DNA of 64,000 nt. Source: Brachypterus glaber (Eukaryota > Arthropoda > Insecta > Coleoptera > Kateretidae). This document shows, one piece after another, positions 1-10,567 of this stretch. The notes below the pieces were generated by a model, which did not search any database, was not told the DNA's origin, and was given only the letters and a program-made list of their open reading frames with translations. Every line of letters starts with the position of its first letter. The first letter of the stretch is position 1. Both the position numbers and the translations under genes were made by a program. The DNA is taken from positions 30,655,026-30,719,025 of the forward strand of contig OY294048.1 in NCBI GenBank assembly GCA_958510825.1. Reading direction: 5' to 3'.

Positions 1-10
1 AATTTTTCTA

Positions 11-205
11 ACTCCACCCCCGGGGGTGTGGGGGTGATTTTCATGAAAATTTGTATATGGGGGTTTTCGAGTTAGCTAAAACTGAATCTGATAATAAAAA
101 AAAAACCTATATCCACCCCCTGAGGGGTGCAGGGTTATATTTCGTGAAAATTGGTATATTATGGTTTTTGAGGTTGCTAAAAGTGAATCGGATAATAAAA
201 AATCC
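11..205. repeat. Two-copy degenerate tandem repeat, about 100-bp period
   Basis: Two related units (about 11-98 and 110-199) each begin with a short GC-rich hairpin of the ccacccc...ggggtg type. Each continues through tttcrtgaaaatt and ends near gaatckgataataaaa. The reading frame crossing it is an accident of the repeat. It may be the edge of a longer array cut by the window start. Confidence 0.7.
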
Positions 206-249
206 ATTTTACGTGCTGGGTGGTAAAATGGGAAAGCTTTTTTACTGGA

Positions 250-337
250 CAGTGTATTTTATTTACCTTCTATGCATACCGTAGAAAATATAACAGTGTA
301 TTTTATTTACCTTCTATGCATATCGTAGAAAATATAA
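250..337. repeat. Two-copy tandem repeat, 44-bp period
   Basis: A unit starting cagtgtattttatttacc at 250 is repeated at 294 with one visible substitution (catacc versus catatc). Near identity suggests a recent duplication. No function is apparent. Confidence 0.85.
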
Positions 338-506
338 TTATAAACTCGGCGCATTATCTATCTGAGTAACAAATTGGATCAAAAAAGCTATGATTAGTGG
401 TTTAAAAATGACTTTTAGTGATATTTTTATTACGCATTGTGCGTTTGATAATTTTTGACATATAGATTAAAATAACTGTCATGTTGTGTCTTACAAATCA
501 TTTGCC

Positions 507-631
507 GATTTTTTGTGGAGCAGCGGTTACTAACCAAGTTAGGGGAATATGTACTTCTCTCTGTTTTTAACTTATTAATTAAACAGAGAAAGAGTAACAT
601 ACTGGTTAACCGGCGTTACCACAAAAAATTG
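507..631. repeat. Small palindromic element (MITE-like hairpin)
   Basis: The left end gattttttgtgg and right end ccacaaaaaattg are inverted. The match continues inward through cggttac/ggttaaccg and the ctctctgttt/aaacagagaaag core. The stem is about 55 bases each side with mismatches and a tiny loop. No clear target duplication was seen. It could be a MITE or just a decayed hairpin. Confidence 0.7.
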
Positions 632-639
632 ACTATTAT

Positions 640-1530
640 AAAAAGTTTTTAAAAAGTGGAAATTTGTTAAAAGTTATAATAAAAGTAAGTTGTTTTTATC
701 TATTAAAATAAAATTTTACCCTACCTGAGCTTAAATTATATTTTTTAAACAAAATTTCTTCTTGCTTTTTAATAATTATTTGGATTTTTTTTAAACGTCA
801 AAATGTTTGAATTGACAATGAATTTGAAACTTGATAGCAACCTTACATAGGGAATAAAATTTATTCTACCAACCATACAACAAAAAACAAATAAGCATCA
901 ACTCAGATAGATTCGGAGTTTACATGTCTAACAAAATAATATATATAGTCCAGTCAAATAATAAATGTAAATTGCAATAAATGTACACGGGCTGATATTT
1001 TAAAGGGTAGTAGTGGATGGTAACAGAAGACTCCTGTTAGTTTTTCACCGGGGATACGTGTAAGGGGTGTCCGCTATCTTGAATTTTAGGGGTGTTGCAC
1101 GGAAAAAAAATTATAGCTAGGAGCGCTATAACACACATACCAAGCAAATTATAATCGCTTATTATATAAATACAATGCTTTCTCTTACAATTATGGCAGT
1201 CAGTGTAAAAATTTATATGAAATACTTTAATTGTTTAGTGAATAATAAAATATAACAAATAGTATGGCATTTATAGCTTAAATAGATTTAATTATTGTCC
1301 GTGCTAATAATTTTTAATAGTGCCTGTAATAAATATAATCGTGTCTGTAATATATATAATCGTTTCCAATTTATTTTTAACATTATTAGTTATTGTGTCC
1401 CTTATAATCTATAGCTTAAATCACTATAATTTGCCACTGTTACCAAATATCTTATAATGTATAGCACAGAGCCCACTAATTTCTTTCCGTGTGCTTAATA
1501 TGCATCTTACGATAAAAATGCATTTAACCA
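640..1530. other. Unassigned AT-rich stretch
   Basis: No coding frame, RNA gene or strong repeat is recognisable. A weak local duplication of a taatatatataatcgt-like phrase is seen near 1325-1370. A GC-richer patch at 1040-1100 has no recognised content. Confidence 0.5.
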
Positions 1531-1821
1531 ATTGTGTTGAGGAGGAAATTTCCAACAATTTTTGTTTGGATTATTTTTTTAATATATTAATGACCATCGA
1601 GTAAATTCAAAAATAGCCATATTGGAGGTGAAAGTTTTTTTTTTGCATTTTTCAGCCAAATTATTCATCAGACGATAAAAGTTATAAACAAACTTGTAGA
1701 TCTTGAAATTCTCTATAAGTTTCATATATTATACCCAGTCCGCAGAGGCACGTCAAAATGAAGTCAAAATCTGGTGATTACTAGTCAATAGACGTCAGTC
1801 GACCAATGATCGACGACATTT

Positions 1822-1854
1822 TGACGTCAGTTAATTGACGAATTTCTGACGTCA
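1822..1854. promoter_or_regulatory. Cluster of CRE-like TGACGTCA sites, left end of element
   Basis: Exact palindromic TGACGTCA occurs at 1822-1829 and 1847-1854, with additional half sites (CACGTCA, GACGTCAG) nearby. TGACGTCA is the classical CREB/ATF binding site. In transposons such subterminal repeats are often transposase-binding sites instead. Binding by either is inference. Confidence 0.5.
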
Positions 1855-2803
1855 TTTAATCACGTCATATTGCCGACTTTTCTTGGTGATATAATATATT
1901 ATACTTTTATTATTTTTATTAAAAAACTATAACCAACGAGTCGTGTAGTCTGCAATAGGTAGTACATGGAAAGCATTTTCTTAGTTATTATGGTATGGTA
2001 AGTAAAGAAAAATCTATCATCAAAAATAAAATATCGTTTATTTTTAAGTAACTCCCTTTACTCAAACGCATATGGTACTTACACTTTTTTTTATATTTTA
2101 CGTAGCTACCTAAACTACAATTTGTGTATGCATATTTTTTTTTCTTGTGTCAAAATTAATTTCGACTATGTATAGTTTAAATTTCGCGCTCTTATTTTTG
2201 GCTGCGCGCGCAGTACACGTCCATCTTGAACTTGTCAGCAACACGGACGCTAGTTCTATGTGATTGTTTTGAGTTTTTCTTTTGTTTGTTTTTGGTTTTT
2301 CCGATGATTTTCCTTATATTTTCGTGGGTAAGTACCTAGAAGAACTATGACAATAATAGTTGCGAACTGTGGACACCCTAAATATTGAAATAACTTTAAA
2401 TTAATTAACATTATTTTTTATTGTAATTGTATTGGTTTATTGTCGTTCTAGGGCCTATTTTTATGGGTATTTTACACTATATTAATTTAATTAGACAGTT
2501 ATAATATAATAATTTTTTTATTATTTTAGGTTTAGGGGATATCTATAAAGAAGTACGAAAATTAAGCTAAGAGATAAAAGAAGTAAAAGCCATTTTAAAA
2601 TAGTCAAGAAGTTTGGTTACTGCTTCCATGCCAAGTGATATCTCTGTAGAATTTATATTTTGTTTACATCTATATTAGATCATGTAACATTGTTATCATA
2701 GTGTGGTCAATATATACACTTACACAATAATATTCAGTGGTTTTCTGGGTAAATAAAAAATATTTTAAGACGTGAAATTCACGGTATAATAATGACGTAA
2801 AAA

Positions 2804-2917
2804 TGACGTCAGATATATCACGTCATCGGTCTGTGACATTAGGAGGTCATTTTCACGTCATATTGTCGTTATATAGTCACGTCATATCTGGAGATAAGTC
2901 ACCAGATTATGACGTCA
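2804..2917. promoter_or_regulatory. Cluster of CRE-like TGACGTCA sites, right end of element
   Basis: Exact TGACGTCA occurs at 2804-2811 and 2910-2917. Half sites CACGTCAT lie between them, mirroring the left-end cluster. Symmetry at both ends favours a role in transposition, although recruitment of bZIP activators is possible. Confidence 0.5.
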
Positions 2918-3206
2918 TTTTGACGAGGTTCTGCGGACTGGGTACATTCATAGGTACTTTGGTATGGTTACAGAGGGCGCAACTCGACTTTCAGCGCCCA
3001 TTGTAATCGTAACAAAATACTTATGAAAATGCATAATATATAAAACTTATAGAGAATTTCAAGAGCTACAAGTTTGGCTGAATAATTTAAAAAAACAATT
3101 AAACCCCTAACATGGTCATTTTTGAATATTTATAACTCGATTGTTATTAATATATTAAAATAATAATCCAAACAAAAATTGTTGTAAATTTTCTCCTTAA
3201 CAAAAT

Positions 3207-3406
3207 NNNNNNNNNNNNNNNNNNNNNNNNNNNNNNNNNNNNNNNNNNNNNNNNNNNNNNNNNNNNNNNNNNNNNNNNNNNNNNNNNNNNNNNNNNNNNN
3301 NNNNNNNNNNNNNNNNNNNNNNNNNNNNNNNNNNNNNNNNNNNNNNNNNNNNNNNNNNNNNNNNNNNNNNNNNNNNNNNNNNNNNNNNNNNNNNNNNNNN
3401 NNNNNN
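3207..3406. other. Assembly gap (200 N)
   Basis: Exactly 200 unresolved bases. It begins inside the right arm of the palindrome that starts at 1531, consistent with assembly failure at an inverted repeat. The true length is unknown. Confidence 0.99.
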
Positions 3407-5216
3407 TATTAATTAATTACCATTAATTACTCACCATTTCTATACCATTAATATGGAATTACATTAATTTAAGTTGAAGTTTATTTTGGTATATTTGATA
3501 TACAAGTTCTCCGCATGGAGTGATGTTCTGTTGGAACATGGTTCTGTAATTTTCGGCATAGATAAATTCTATGTAACCGTCTAGCAGACAATTTTGTATT
3601 GGACATAATTTTCAAAAGTATATTTTATCCCGGACAACATTTTCAATCGTACATTTTATCCTGGAAGATGATTTTTCCAAAGTAGATGGGACAGCCTATA
3701 TTTTTTTTCTTTCATTTGAGAAATGAATTCATCAGCATAGGGGAGACTTGTACAGATGGAGACGATGGAATTCATACCTCATGGATTTTGCAGAAACCAG
3801 CTAAGTACTCATTCTGAAAACTTTTGAAAGCAATATTTCATATTTTTAAATTCTTTTATTTCAATATTCTTATAACTGTAAACTTTATCAGATCTGATAT
3901 AGTATTGATTAATACTATATGCCCTTCTGGCTTTTGTTCATTTTTAGGTACTTAATTTTTTTAAAACATTTAATCTCATTTATTAATTATTAAATATCAT
4001 ACTTTTGATTAAATGATTTCTAATTTAAGCATGACTTTTATACACTGCAAGAAATGATTGTTGTTTACATACATTTCTTGGTGCTTGCTGAACTTCATGT
4101 TTTCTTTATACATTTAAGTCGAATGATTTCTGAATTTAGTAATTTTTATTAAGATTTCTTTAATTATATCTTAATATAATTACACATATTTTTTATATAT
4201 ATTAATACATTACTTGATGTGCTTTCATTAAGTTTATTTGTAATAAATTTCTCAAATGAATTATCTTATTTTATTTAAGGGTTATATTTTCTCAAACTGA
4301 AAAGCTTAAGTATTTACACTAGGTTGTTACTTACCTAAAGGAGTAAAAGCTAAAGTAACTGGCGCCCCTAACAACATTAATCAATTCTTTCTATTTTTCC
4401 CTTGCCCATACCCATTGCTCCGCTGTCAAAACTAGCCGTTGGCAGTGAACGTATTAATTACGGTACAACATATATGTGAAAGACCAAAATCTGGGGAATG
4501 TCGACATTCTCCGGAAAATGTATACTGTATAATATATAATACATTATACAGTTTACCGCCATGATGTTGTAGTAAAGTAATAAAAATTGTATTTACAAAT
4601 AAAAATTACATTAATAAAACCAATATTTTTTAATACAATAATGTTAATAAAACTGTTTAGTTTTCTGTGTGCGTTATGTCAATAATTAAACCTAAATTAA
4701 GCTTCTAGTATACAGACAGATAAAACCTAAACATGTTTTTTTATAAATATACCGTAACACTCCTGAATTATTTTATTATTTATTAAATTTTCATGTAATA
4801 CCTTTGAGCAAATCCTTAGAGTAAAACAAAAAAACACACACCGTAATTTACTTGCGAGATGCCGATTTGTTCCTGTCAAAATAAACCCGTAAAACAAAAA
4901 GAAACCTATAGTTTAGACCATTTGGTATCTAATATTTATTGAGTTACCTGCATTTTGGCGGTAAAAATAAAGACGAAATGCGTGCGTTGAATATCTATGG
5001 GTTTAATATGCCCGTGTTGCGTTAAATAATAAATAGAAAATTCCTAAGCCCTACGGATAGTGTCCATGATTTATGAAAAGACTTTTCACATAGGGTATAT
5101 TAGGAAGTAAAGTCGTTTATAAATGTAGCTTAAGGATGGACCATCTGATTTTTTTATGAGCTGTTTTTTAAGCCACCCCTGCATTCTCTCTAAAAACACA
5201 AAGGTATTCAAATGGA
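3407..5216. other. Unassigned AT-rich stretch with a small tandem repeat
   Basis: No gene is recognisable. At about 3608-3671 there are two copies of a roughly 32-bp phrase (ttttcaaaagtatattttat / ttttcaatcgtacattttat, each followed by a ccyggaaga-like end). The rest is simple AT-rich sequence. Confidence 0.5.
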
Positions 5217-5901
5217 AACTAGATGAAACGTTGCAAGCTCCCTGTCAAAACGTCGTCACTATTGTACACTATGCCATCTAGTTTGCAAATTTCAAACTAG
5301 GTGTTTTGTTTGATTTTAAATTCTGTATCTTTAAAACATTATATTCTAGCAAAAAAACTATATATAACATTTTTTATAGAGCTTTTATTTAAATAAAATT
5401 TTTTGAAATCGGGTTATGCTAAAAAAAACTTTTTACTGCTTTAAACGCCAATATCTCGAAAACAATGAGTTTTAGGAAAACGTTGTTTATAACATTTTTT
5501 GACTAATTTAAAATTATCTTTTATATAAGTGCTAAATTAACCAAATACAATAATAATTCCCTTAATTATAAACAAAAAACGTTAAAAATAGGAGTTTTAC
5601 CCTATTTTTACCCCCTTACCCCCAATCGTTTACCCCCAAAATCTAATCAGCTCTTCGGAATACGATAAGAAACAATATGCAAAAAACCGCAAGTCGATAT
5701 CTCATGTAGAAATGAAGTTAGAGAGTTTACACCCAGACAGACAGACAGACAGACGGACGCAAAAAAATTTTATACTGATTTCGACTCAGAATTGTCTAAA
5801 ACGTCGAGAAATGTGAAAAAAAAAACGTGGTTAAAGATTTTGACTTTTCGGCGAAGATTTCAATACATCGGCAGTCTTAGTAGCACTAAGTGCCGATGTA
5901 A
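5217..5901 (+). repeat. Interspersed repeat with (AGAC)n, copy 1
   Basis: This starts at aactagatgaaacgttgcaa and ends with a strong hairpin, acatcggca...cttagtagcactaag...tgccgatgt (about 5863-5899). A near-identical copy lies at 11250-11907, in the same orientation. Internal marks are a ctagatg/catctag inverted pair near the start, ctcttcggaatac, and a (cagacaga)n tract at about 5733-5755. No protein is encoded. It is probably a non-autonomous mobile element of unknown class. The terminal hairpin recalls Helitrons, but the expected CTRR end is absent. Confidence 0.75.
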
Positions 5902-5939
5902 ATATCAAGAAGTGAAAATATACAGGGTGTCCCAGAACT

Positions 5940-6200
5940 ATATAAACATAGCATAGATATAGCGTTGACACTGAGCTATGATCGTGAGTTCAAACCTCAC
6001 TGGCGCCGATTGCCTTTTTCAGTTAATTAATAATTGAAATTTGGCGAAGGCGTACTCCCTAGATATATTGGTTCGAAAGTCAATTAAAGCCGGTGGTTTC
6101 CTCTACTACTAGCCCACACAAGTCCTGGACTTAGGGGATGCTTAATTAAGTAGAATAGTACGAGGTTAAAAATAAACATAAACATAAATAAACATAGAGC
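5940..6200 (+). mobile_element. Candidate tRNA-derived SINE
   Basis: A tRNA-like head contains a weak box A region (tagcgttgacactgag) and a better box B (gagttcaaacctc), followed by ggcgcc. An unrelated body comes next, ending in a short tandem A-rich tail (aaataaacataaacataaat). The head-body-tail architecture and insertion just inside the inverted terminus of a DNA element fit a SINE. A diagnostic target duplication was not established. Confidence 0.55.
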
Positions 6201-6632
6201 CGCAAATCATTCCTAATAAACTTACGGTCCATTGATCTCTTAAATAGATCCCAAAAAAAATCACTAATAAAACAATTTAACTCTGCAGGGCGAATTCACA
6301 TTAAAAACTAAGAAAAACTAGCTTGTTCCATCCTGGCCCAAAAATAAATATTAAGTGAGTTATGGACTCTTTAAATAGTATCACTTTTAAGGGGCGCATC
6401 CTGTATTTTTTTAATTGATTTTTTCACGAAAACTTTTGCTTTCATAATTTGTAAAGTTAATAAAAAAAAAATACACTGAAAAAAGTTTTGTAAAAAATTT
6501 GGTAAGCCACAGCCATTTCGCACGCCTAGGCGCACCTCCGGTAAATTTACAAAATAAAATTACTTAAAATAATTTATGAAAGAAAATATTAGTGGCATAT
6601 CGGACAGAAGAGAAAATTAGAAAAAAAGTCAG

Positions 6633-6706
6633 TTCTCAGTCTAGATTCGAACCAAAGTCCCCACGGTTTCCAGCCTGGTGCTCTACCAACTGAGCTACCG
6701 AGACTC
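6633..6706 (-). tRNA. tRNA-like sequence, probable tRNA pseudogene or SINE head
   Basis: Read on the minus strand, it shows an acceptor-like agtctcg, a good box A and D arm (tagctcagttggtagagc), an anticodon arm with loop ctggaaa (anticodon GGA if aligned normally), and box B ggttcgaatc. The anticodon 3' stem has an extra base, the T stem is mispaired, and the acceptor 3' side is imperfect. A serine tRNA should also have a long variable arm, which is absent. I therefore regard it as a pseudogene or SINE-derived rather than a working tRNA. Confidence 0.55.
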
Positions 6707-7012
6707 CCGGGCGCGCCCGTTTGAAAACTAACTAATCTCAAATTTGTTAGTTGTTAATTAAAGGAAAGATGGTTAATTTTGTTAGTGGGAATAAAATAAT
6801 TTACCTTAATAATGCTAAACTCTAGCTCAAAGGGCTCCAGATATATCAAATAAAAGCCCCATTTTTGTTATCCCCTTTAATAAGACATAACTCCCTTAGG
6901 ATCTATTTGCGGGTCCACGTTTATATAAACTTTTTTTATATATTTTGATGTAGTTTTTGTACCTTTTAAGATGGTCACGAGTTCTGAAACACCTTGTATA
7001 ATGCTTCACAGG

Positions 7013-7036
7013 CTACCATACCATACCATACCATAC
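7013..7036. repeat. (ATACC)n microsatellite
   Basis: About four to five copies of a 5-bp ccata unit lie directly beyond the right end of the preceding inverted-repeat element. Confidence 0.85.
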
Positions 7037-7180
7037 TAGTCCTAGTATACCTATATAGGTTTACATTTAAAGCAAGTAATAGATCATGCATTTTTAACAA
7101 TATGCAAGTTTGCTGCAAGACGAGAATTTCATAGATCATGACTTGCACAAATCGTAAGAGCATATTATTCTCTAATACTA

Positions 7181-7411
7181 CACTGATAAAACAGTTTATT
7201 TGGGTCAGCTGGATATGGCCAATCGAATTATTTGGTTGTAGCAAATAAATTTTATTTCTGTCAAATAAACTATTTGGTTCCCATTAATAAATAATTTTGA
7301 AATTAAAATATTTGTTTACATGAACTAAATATTTATTTGACTCCAATAAAATTTGGACTCATAACCAAATAATTTAATTGGTCATATCCAAATAAATTCT
7401 TTTTATCAGTG
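7181..7411. mobile_element. TA-flanked MITE, 231 bp
   Basis: Terminal inverted repeats begin CACTGATAAAA and end TTTTATCAGTG, flanked by TA on both sides (7179-7180 and 7412-7413). Inverted similarity continues inward through gttatttgg/ccaaataa and ggccaatcgaattatttggt. Size, AT content and the TA duplication are typical of a Tc1/mariner-type MITE. It encodes nothing. Confidence 0.8.
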
Positions 7412-7665
7412 TACGCGAGTTTAAAGCAAGTTAAATTTCATAACAACAGAATATCTACATTATAATAATTAATTACGTAATTTTACTACAAAATATAACT
7501 ATACGGTAACGTAAATACCCAGCAATACTTGTTAACAAGTTTGTAACAGAATTTGAGGTTAACTAAATAATAAGTAATAGTATATTTCGCACCGAGTAGT
7601 TTTCAATGCACAGGAGTGCTTATTTTTTACCAGACTGACCAATAAAGGAGGGTAATATGTTTAAC

Positions 7666-7667
7666 AG

Positions 7668-7699
<32 letters not shown>

Positions 7700-7703
7700 T
7701 GTA
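7666..7703. repeat. (GTAT)n microsatellite
   Basis: About nine tandem copies of the tetranucleotide gtat lie immediately upstream of the dimeric satellite array. Slippage at this tract may mark the array edge. Confidence 0.95.
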
Positions 7704-8142
7704 GGTTTGTACCACTCTACAGACTAAACACCGAATTTAACAATTAAGGTATCAAACGATTCGTCGAGTGACAAAGGCTATATAAAAATCCATGTTTCGC
7801 CTATTTGGCCTGTCATCATCAGGGATTTATAAAGAGAAAAAATAACTCAGATTGTTATAAATGAGGTACCAAACGATGTGCCTTGGTAACATGAATAAAA
7901 GTAGTTATTATACTTATAGATGTATCTGCCCACGTTTCGACTATATTCGATTTATTCGTTTTATCATCAGCATAAAATAAGAAATTTGCTCTACAGCCTA
8001 AACGCCTAATCCGAATTTGACAATTGAGGTGTCAAACGATTAGTCTTCATGCCTTGGGTGACACAGGCTATATAAAAATCCATGCTTCACCTATTTGGCC
8101 TGTCATCATCAGAGATTTATAAAGAGAAAAAATAACTCATGC

Positions 8143-8151
8143 GATTTTTAT
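8143..8151. repeat. 9-bp target-site duplication, left copy
   Basis: GATTTTTAT immediately precedes the left terminus of the Foldback-like element. The identical 9 bases follow its right terminus at 9837-9845. Confidence 0.9.
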
Positions 8152-9836
8152 GGGTCGGTCAAGTTAGCCCCCCCCCCAGTTAAAACTTAGGGTAGAAAAA
8201 TACATAGGTAGTTTGCACACAACTTGCACAACCTTGCACAACCAAAAGAAAAGCTTGCGCACTAACCATTGGTTAATTATATGAAAAAACCCGTGGGGGG
8301 GGCTAACTTGACCTTAGTCCCCCCCAGTAAAAAAGTTAAAATTTTTCACTACAATCTAATAGTAAATAGCTTGCACAAGCTTGCACAACCAAAATAAAAG
8401 CTTGCGCACCCTTAACAAGAGCGGTGAGGGGTAAATAATGTTTACCGTCAGCCCCCCCCAGAACTAAAATTGACCGAAAAATGTTGTAGTATATTAAAAA
8501 AAAAGCTTGGACAACCTTGCACAACCAAAATAAAACCTTGCGCACCCTTAACAAGAGGGGTGAGTGGTAAATAATGTTTACCGTCAGCCCCCCAAAACTA
8601 AAATTGACCAAAAAATGTTGTAGTATAAATGTTTAAAAGCAGCTAGAGGCAGCTTGGGAGCTGGACTCTAACTGTGACTCACTCAACCCACAGCCTCAGA
8701 GGTTCGTAGATAGACTTAACTTGAAAGTGAGTCAAAGGTGTTAAAAGAAAGAATAATCATAGGTGAATGATATTTTATTTCAATAGAATTTGGTTTATAT
8801 ACAATTTAGAACTTAAGTGTTTATTAATCTGCACGATTTAGCATTGACTATGTTTTATGTTTTAATATTGCTGTTCCTTGTAACCAAATTCTTCTTTTTT
8901 ATACAAATATGTCTATTTTAAATAATGCCTGTTCAGGTTTTCTGAACATATTGCCGAGAGGCAAATAGGCACGGAAAAGCCCTGTTCAGGTTTTCTGAAC
9001 ATATTTCCGGGAGACAAATAGGCACGGAAAAGCCCTGTTCCGGTTTTCTGAACAATAAAATAAAAGCAAATGCACTTTTTAAGTAGCTTACAATACTTTT
9101 TTTATGTAAATTAATAATTTTTTTTGGCGGCAGTGGGTAGGTACTTAATTTATTTTTTTTAGTGACTTAAAAGTTTTTTTATTAAAAAGTTCTTTCTAAT
9201 AAAATTTTCATTTTATTTATTTTGTTGTTGAAGATAAAAAATACACTGCCCAGTAAAAGAGCTTTCCCATTTTCTGGAGGGGCGGTGCTGACGGTAAACA
9301 CTATTTACCCCCACCGCTCTTGTTAAGCGTGCGCAAGCTTTTATTTTGTTCGTGAGGGGCTGTGCAAGCTTTTTTTAATATACTACAACATTTTTCGGTC
9401 AATTTTCGTTCTGGGGGGGGGCTGACGGTAAACATTATTTACCCGTTACCGCTCTTGTTAAGGGTGCGCAAGCTTTTATTTTGGTTGTGCAAGGTTGTGC
9501 AAGCTTTTTTTTAACATACTACAACATTTTTCGGTCAATTTTAGTTCTGGGGGGGGCTGACGGTAAACATTATTTACTCCCCACCGCTCTTGTTAAGGGT
9601 GCTCAAGCTTTTATTTTGGTTGTGCAAGCTTTTTTTAATATACTGCAATAGTTTTTAGACACATTTAGTTCTGGGGGGGGGGGGGCTGATGGTAAACATT
9701 ATTTACCCCTCACCGCTCTTGTTAAGGGTGCGCAAGCTTTTATTTTGGTTGTGCAAGGTTGTGCAAGTTGTGTGCAAACTACCTATGTATTTTTCGACCC
9801 TAAGTTTTAACTGGGGGGGGCTAACTTGACCGACCC
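8152..9836. mobile_element. Foldback-like DNA transposon with tandem sub-repeats in both arms, 1,685 bp
   Basis: The termini GGGTCGGTCAAGTTAGCCCC and its inverse are followed inward by a long inverted match through the poly-C/G run, aacttagggt and gtttgcacac. Both arms then become tandem arrays of about 130-138-bp units, each with gctgacggtaaac, a poly-G/C run, accgctcttgttaagggtgc and caagcttttattttgg. There are about four units on the right (9290, 9424, 9559, 9689) and two on the left (8440, 8577). The element is flanked by a perfect 9-bp duplication. Long inverted repeats built of tandem sub-repeats plus 9-bp duplications are hallmarks of Drosophila Foldback/Mutator-like elements. The centre (8621-9240) shows no transposase, so this copy is non-autonomous. 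Confidence 0.85.
8928..9054. repeat. 53-bp tandem repeat inside the Foldback element
   Basis: A unit starting cctgttcaggttttctgaac occurs at 8928, 8981 and 9034 (2.4 copies). Each copy carries a small perfect hairpin (gttcag/ctgaac) and ggcaaataggcacggaaaag. It lies in the central, non-repeated part of the element. Confidence 0.9.
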
Positions 9837-9845
9837 GATTTTTAT
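9837..9845. repeat. 9-bp target-site duplication, right copy
   Basis: GATTTTTAT follows the right terminus directly and is identical to 8143-8151. Confidence 0.9.
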
Positions 9846-10567
9846 ATATAAGGTATGAAACAATGCGTCTTGGTAACATGAATAAAAGTAGTTATTATAG
9901 TTATGGATGTATCTGTCCACGTTTCGACTATATATGGTTTTATTCAATTTATCATCAGCATAAAATAAGAAATTTGCTCTACAGCCTTAACGCCTAATCC
10001 GAATTTGACAATTGAGGTGTCAGAGGATTAGCCTTCATGCCGTGGGTGACATAGGCTATATAAAAATCCTTGTTTCGCCTATTTGGCTTGCCATCATCAG
10101 GAATTCATAAAGAGCAAAAATTATTTTTATAAATGAGTTATTAAACGATGCGTTTCGAATAAATAAATACAAGTAGTTATTACAGTTGTAGATTTATTTG
10201 CCCATGTTTCGTCTATATTCAACTTATTCGTTTTATCATCAGCATAAAATAAGGAATTTGCTCTACAGCCTAAACGCCTACTATTTGTCTTGATACCGCG
10301 GGTGGCATGGCTCATATAAAAGTCCATGTTTCGCATATTTGGTCTGCTATTATAATAATAATTATCAGGGATTTATAAAGAGCACAAGTGAAAAACTCAT
10401 TCACTTTTTATAAAAAAGGTAATGAGAGATGCGTCTTGGTCCCATGAATAATAATTATTAAAGCTAAACCTGTATTTGTACATGTTTCGACTATTAGCTG
10501 TATTCATCAGCTTAAAATAAAACTTATAAACGGTTTATTTACCAAAAAAAAAACGTTTTAAAACTTT

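Larger units (their letters stand above)
1734..2942. mobile_element. TA-flanked terminal-inverted-repeat DNA element, non-autonomous, 1.2 kb
   Basis: Perfect 13-bp terminal inverted repeats CCCAGTCCGCAGA / TCTGCGGACTGGG are flanked by TA on both sides (1732-1733 and 2943-2944), as expected for a TA-targeting DNA transposon. Inverted similarity continues inward through the ctcgtcaaaatgacgtca-like subterminal zone. The interior has no transposase frame, so it is probably non-autonomous. The outstanding trait is the density of ACGTCA motifs in both subterminal regions. The superfamily is not determined: TA duplication fits Tc1/mariner, but the terminal sequence is not diagnostic. Confidence 0.8.
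1531..3206. mobile_element. Outer palindromic element, interrupted by a second element and cut by the assembly gap
   Basis: Left arm 1531-1731 reads attgtgttgaggaggaaatt inward to ctctataagtttcatatatt. The right arm, about 3032-3206, is its inverted copy, from aatatataaaacttatagag out to tctccttaacaaaat, and runs into the N gap. Once the inner element (1734-2942) is removed, the arms are separated by only about 90 bases. This was therefore a foldback-type element that received a later insertion near its loop. Its right terminus is hidden by the gap. Confidence 0.75.
5923..6996. mobile_element. CAGGGTGTC-ended terminal-inverted-repeat element carrying tRNA-like inserts
   Basis: Left end CAGGGTGTCCCAGAACT and right end AGTTCTGAAACACCTTG are inverted and flanked by TA. 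Inner arm similarity (ccgcaaatcattcctaataa against the inverted cctaagggagttatg zone near 6890) supports a degenerate palindrome. The left arm is interrupted by a SINE-like sequence right after the terminus, and the middle contains a minus-strand tRNA-like sequence. There is no transposase. Confidence 0.6.
7715..10530. repeat. Dimeric satellite-like array, about 274-294-bp units, split by a Foldback element
   Basis: Units begin near ctctacag at 7715, 7989, 9977 and 10261. The apparent jump between the second and third is explained by the 1.7-kb insertion at 8152-9836. Each unit holds two related halves. One contains catgtttcgcctatttgg...catcatcag, the other cacgtttcgactatattcg...catcagcat, so the array is a dimer of about 140-bp monomers. 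Read on the minus strand, each half has ctgatgat followed by an inverted pair and tcgaaac. Unit lengths and sequence have drifted. No coding capacity is visible. Confidence 0.85.

Noticed and set aside
5217..5901. Helitron
   Set aside because: A 3' hairpin is present, but a CTRR terminus and A-T insertion site could not be shown.
6633..6706. Functional serine tRNA
   Set aside because: Anticodon stem has an extra base, T stem is mispaired and there is no long variable arm; retained only as a tRNA-like pseudogene or SINE head.
7715..10530. CRISPR-like repeat-spacer array
   Set aside because: Units are long and contiguous with no unique spacers, and the genome is eukaryotic.
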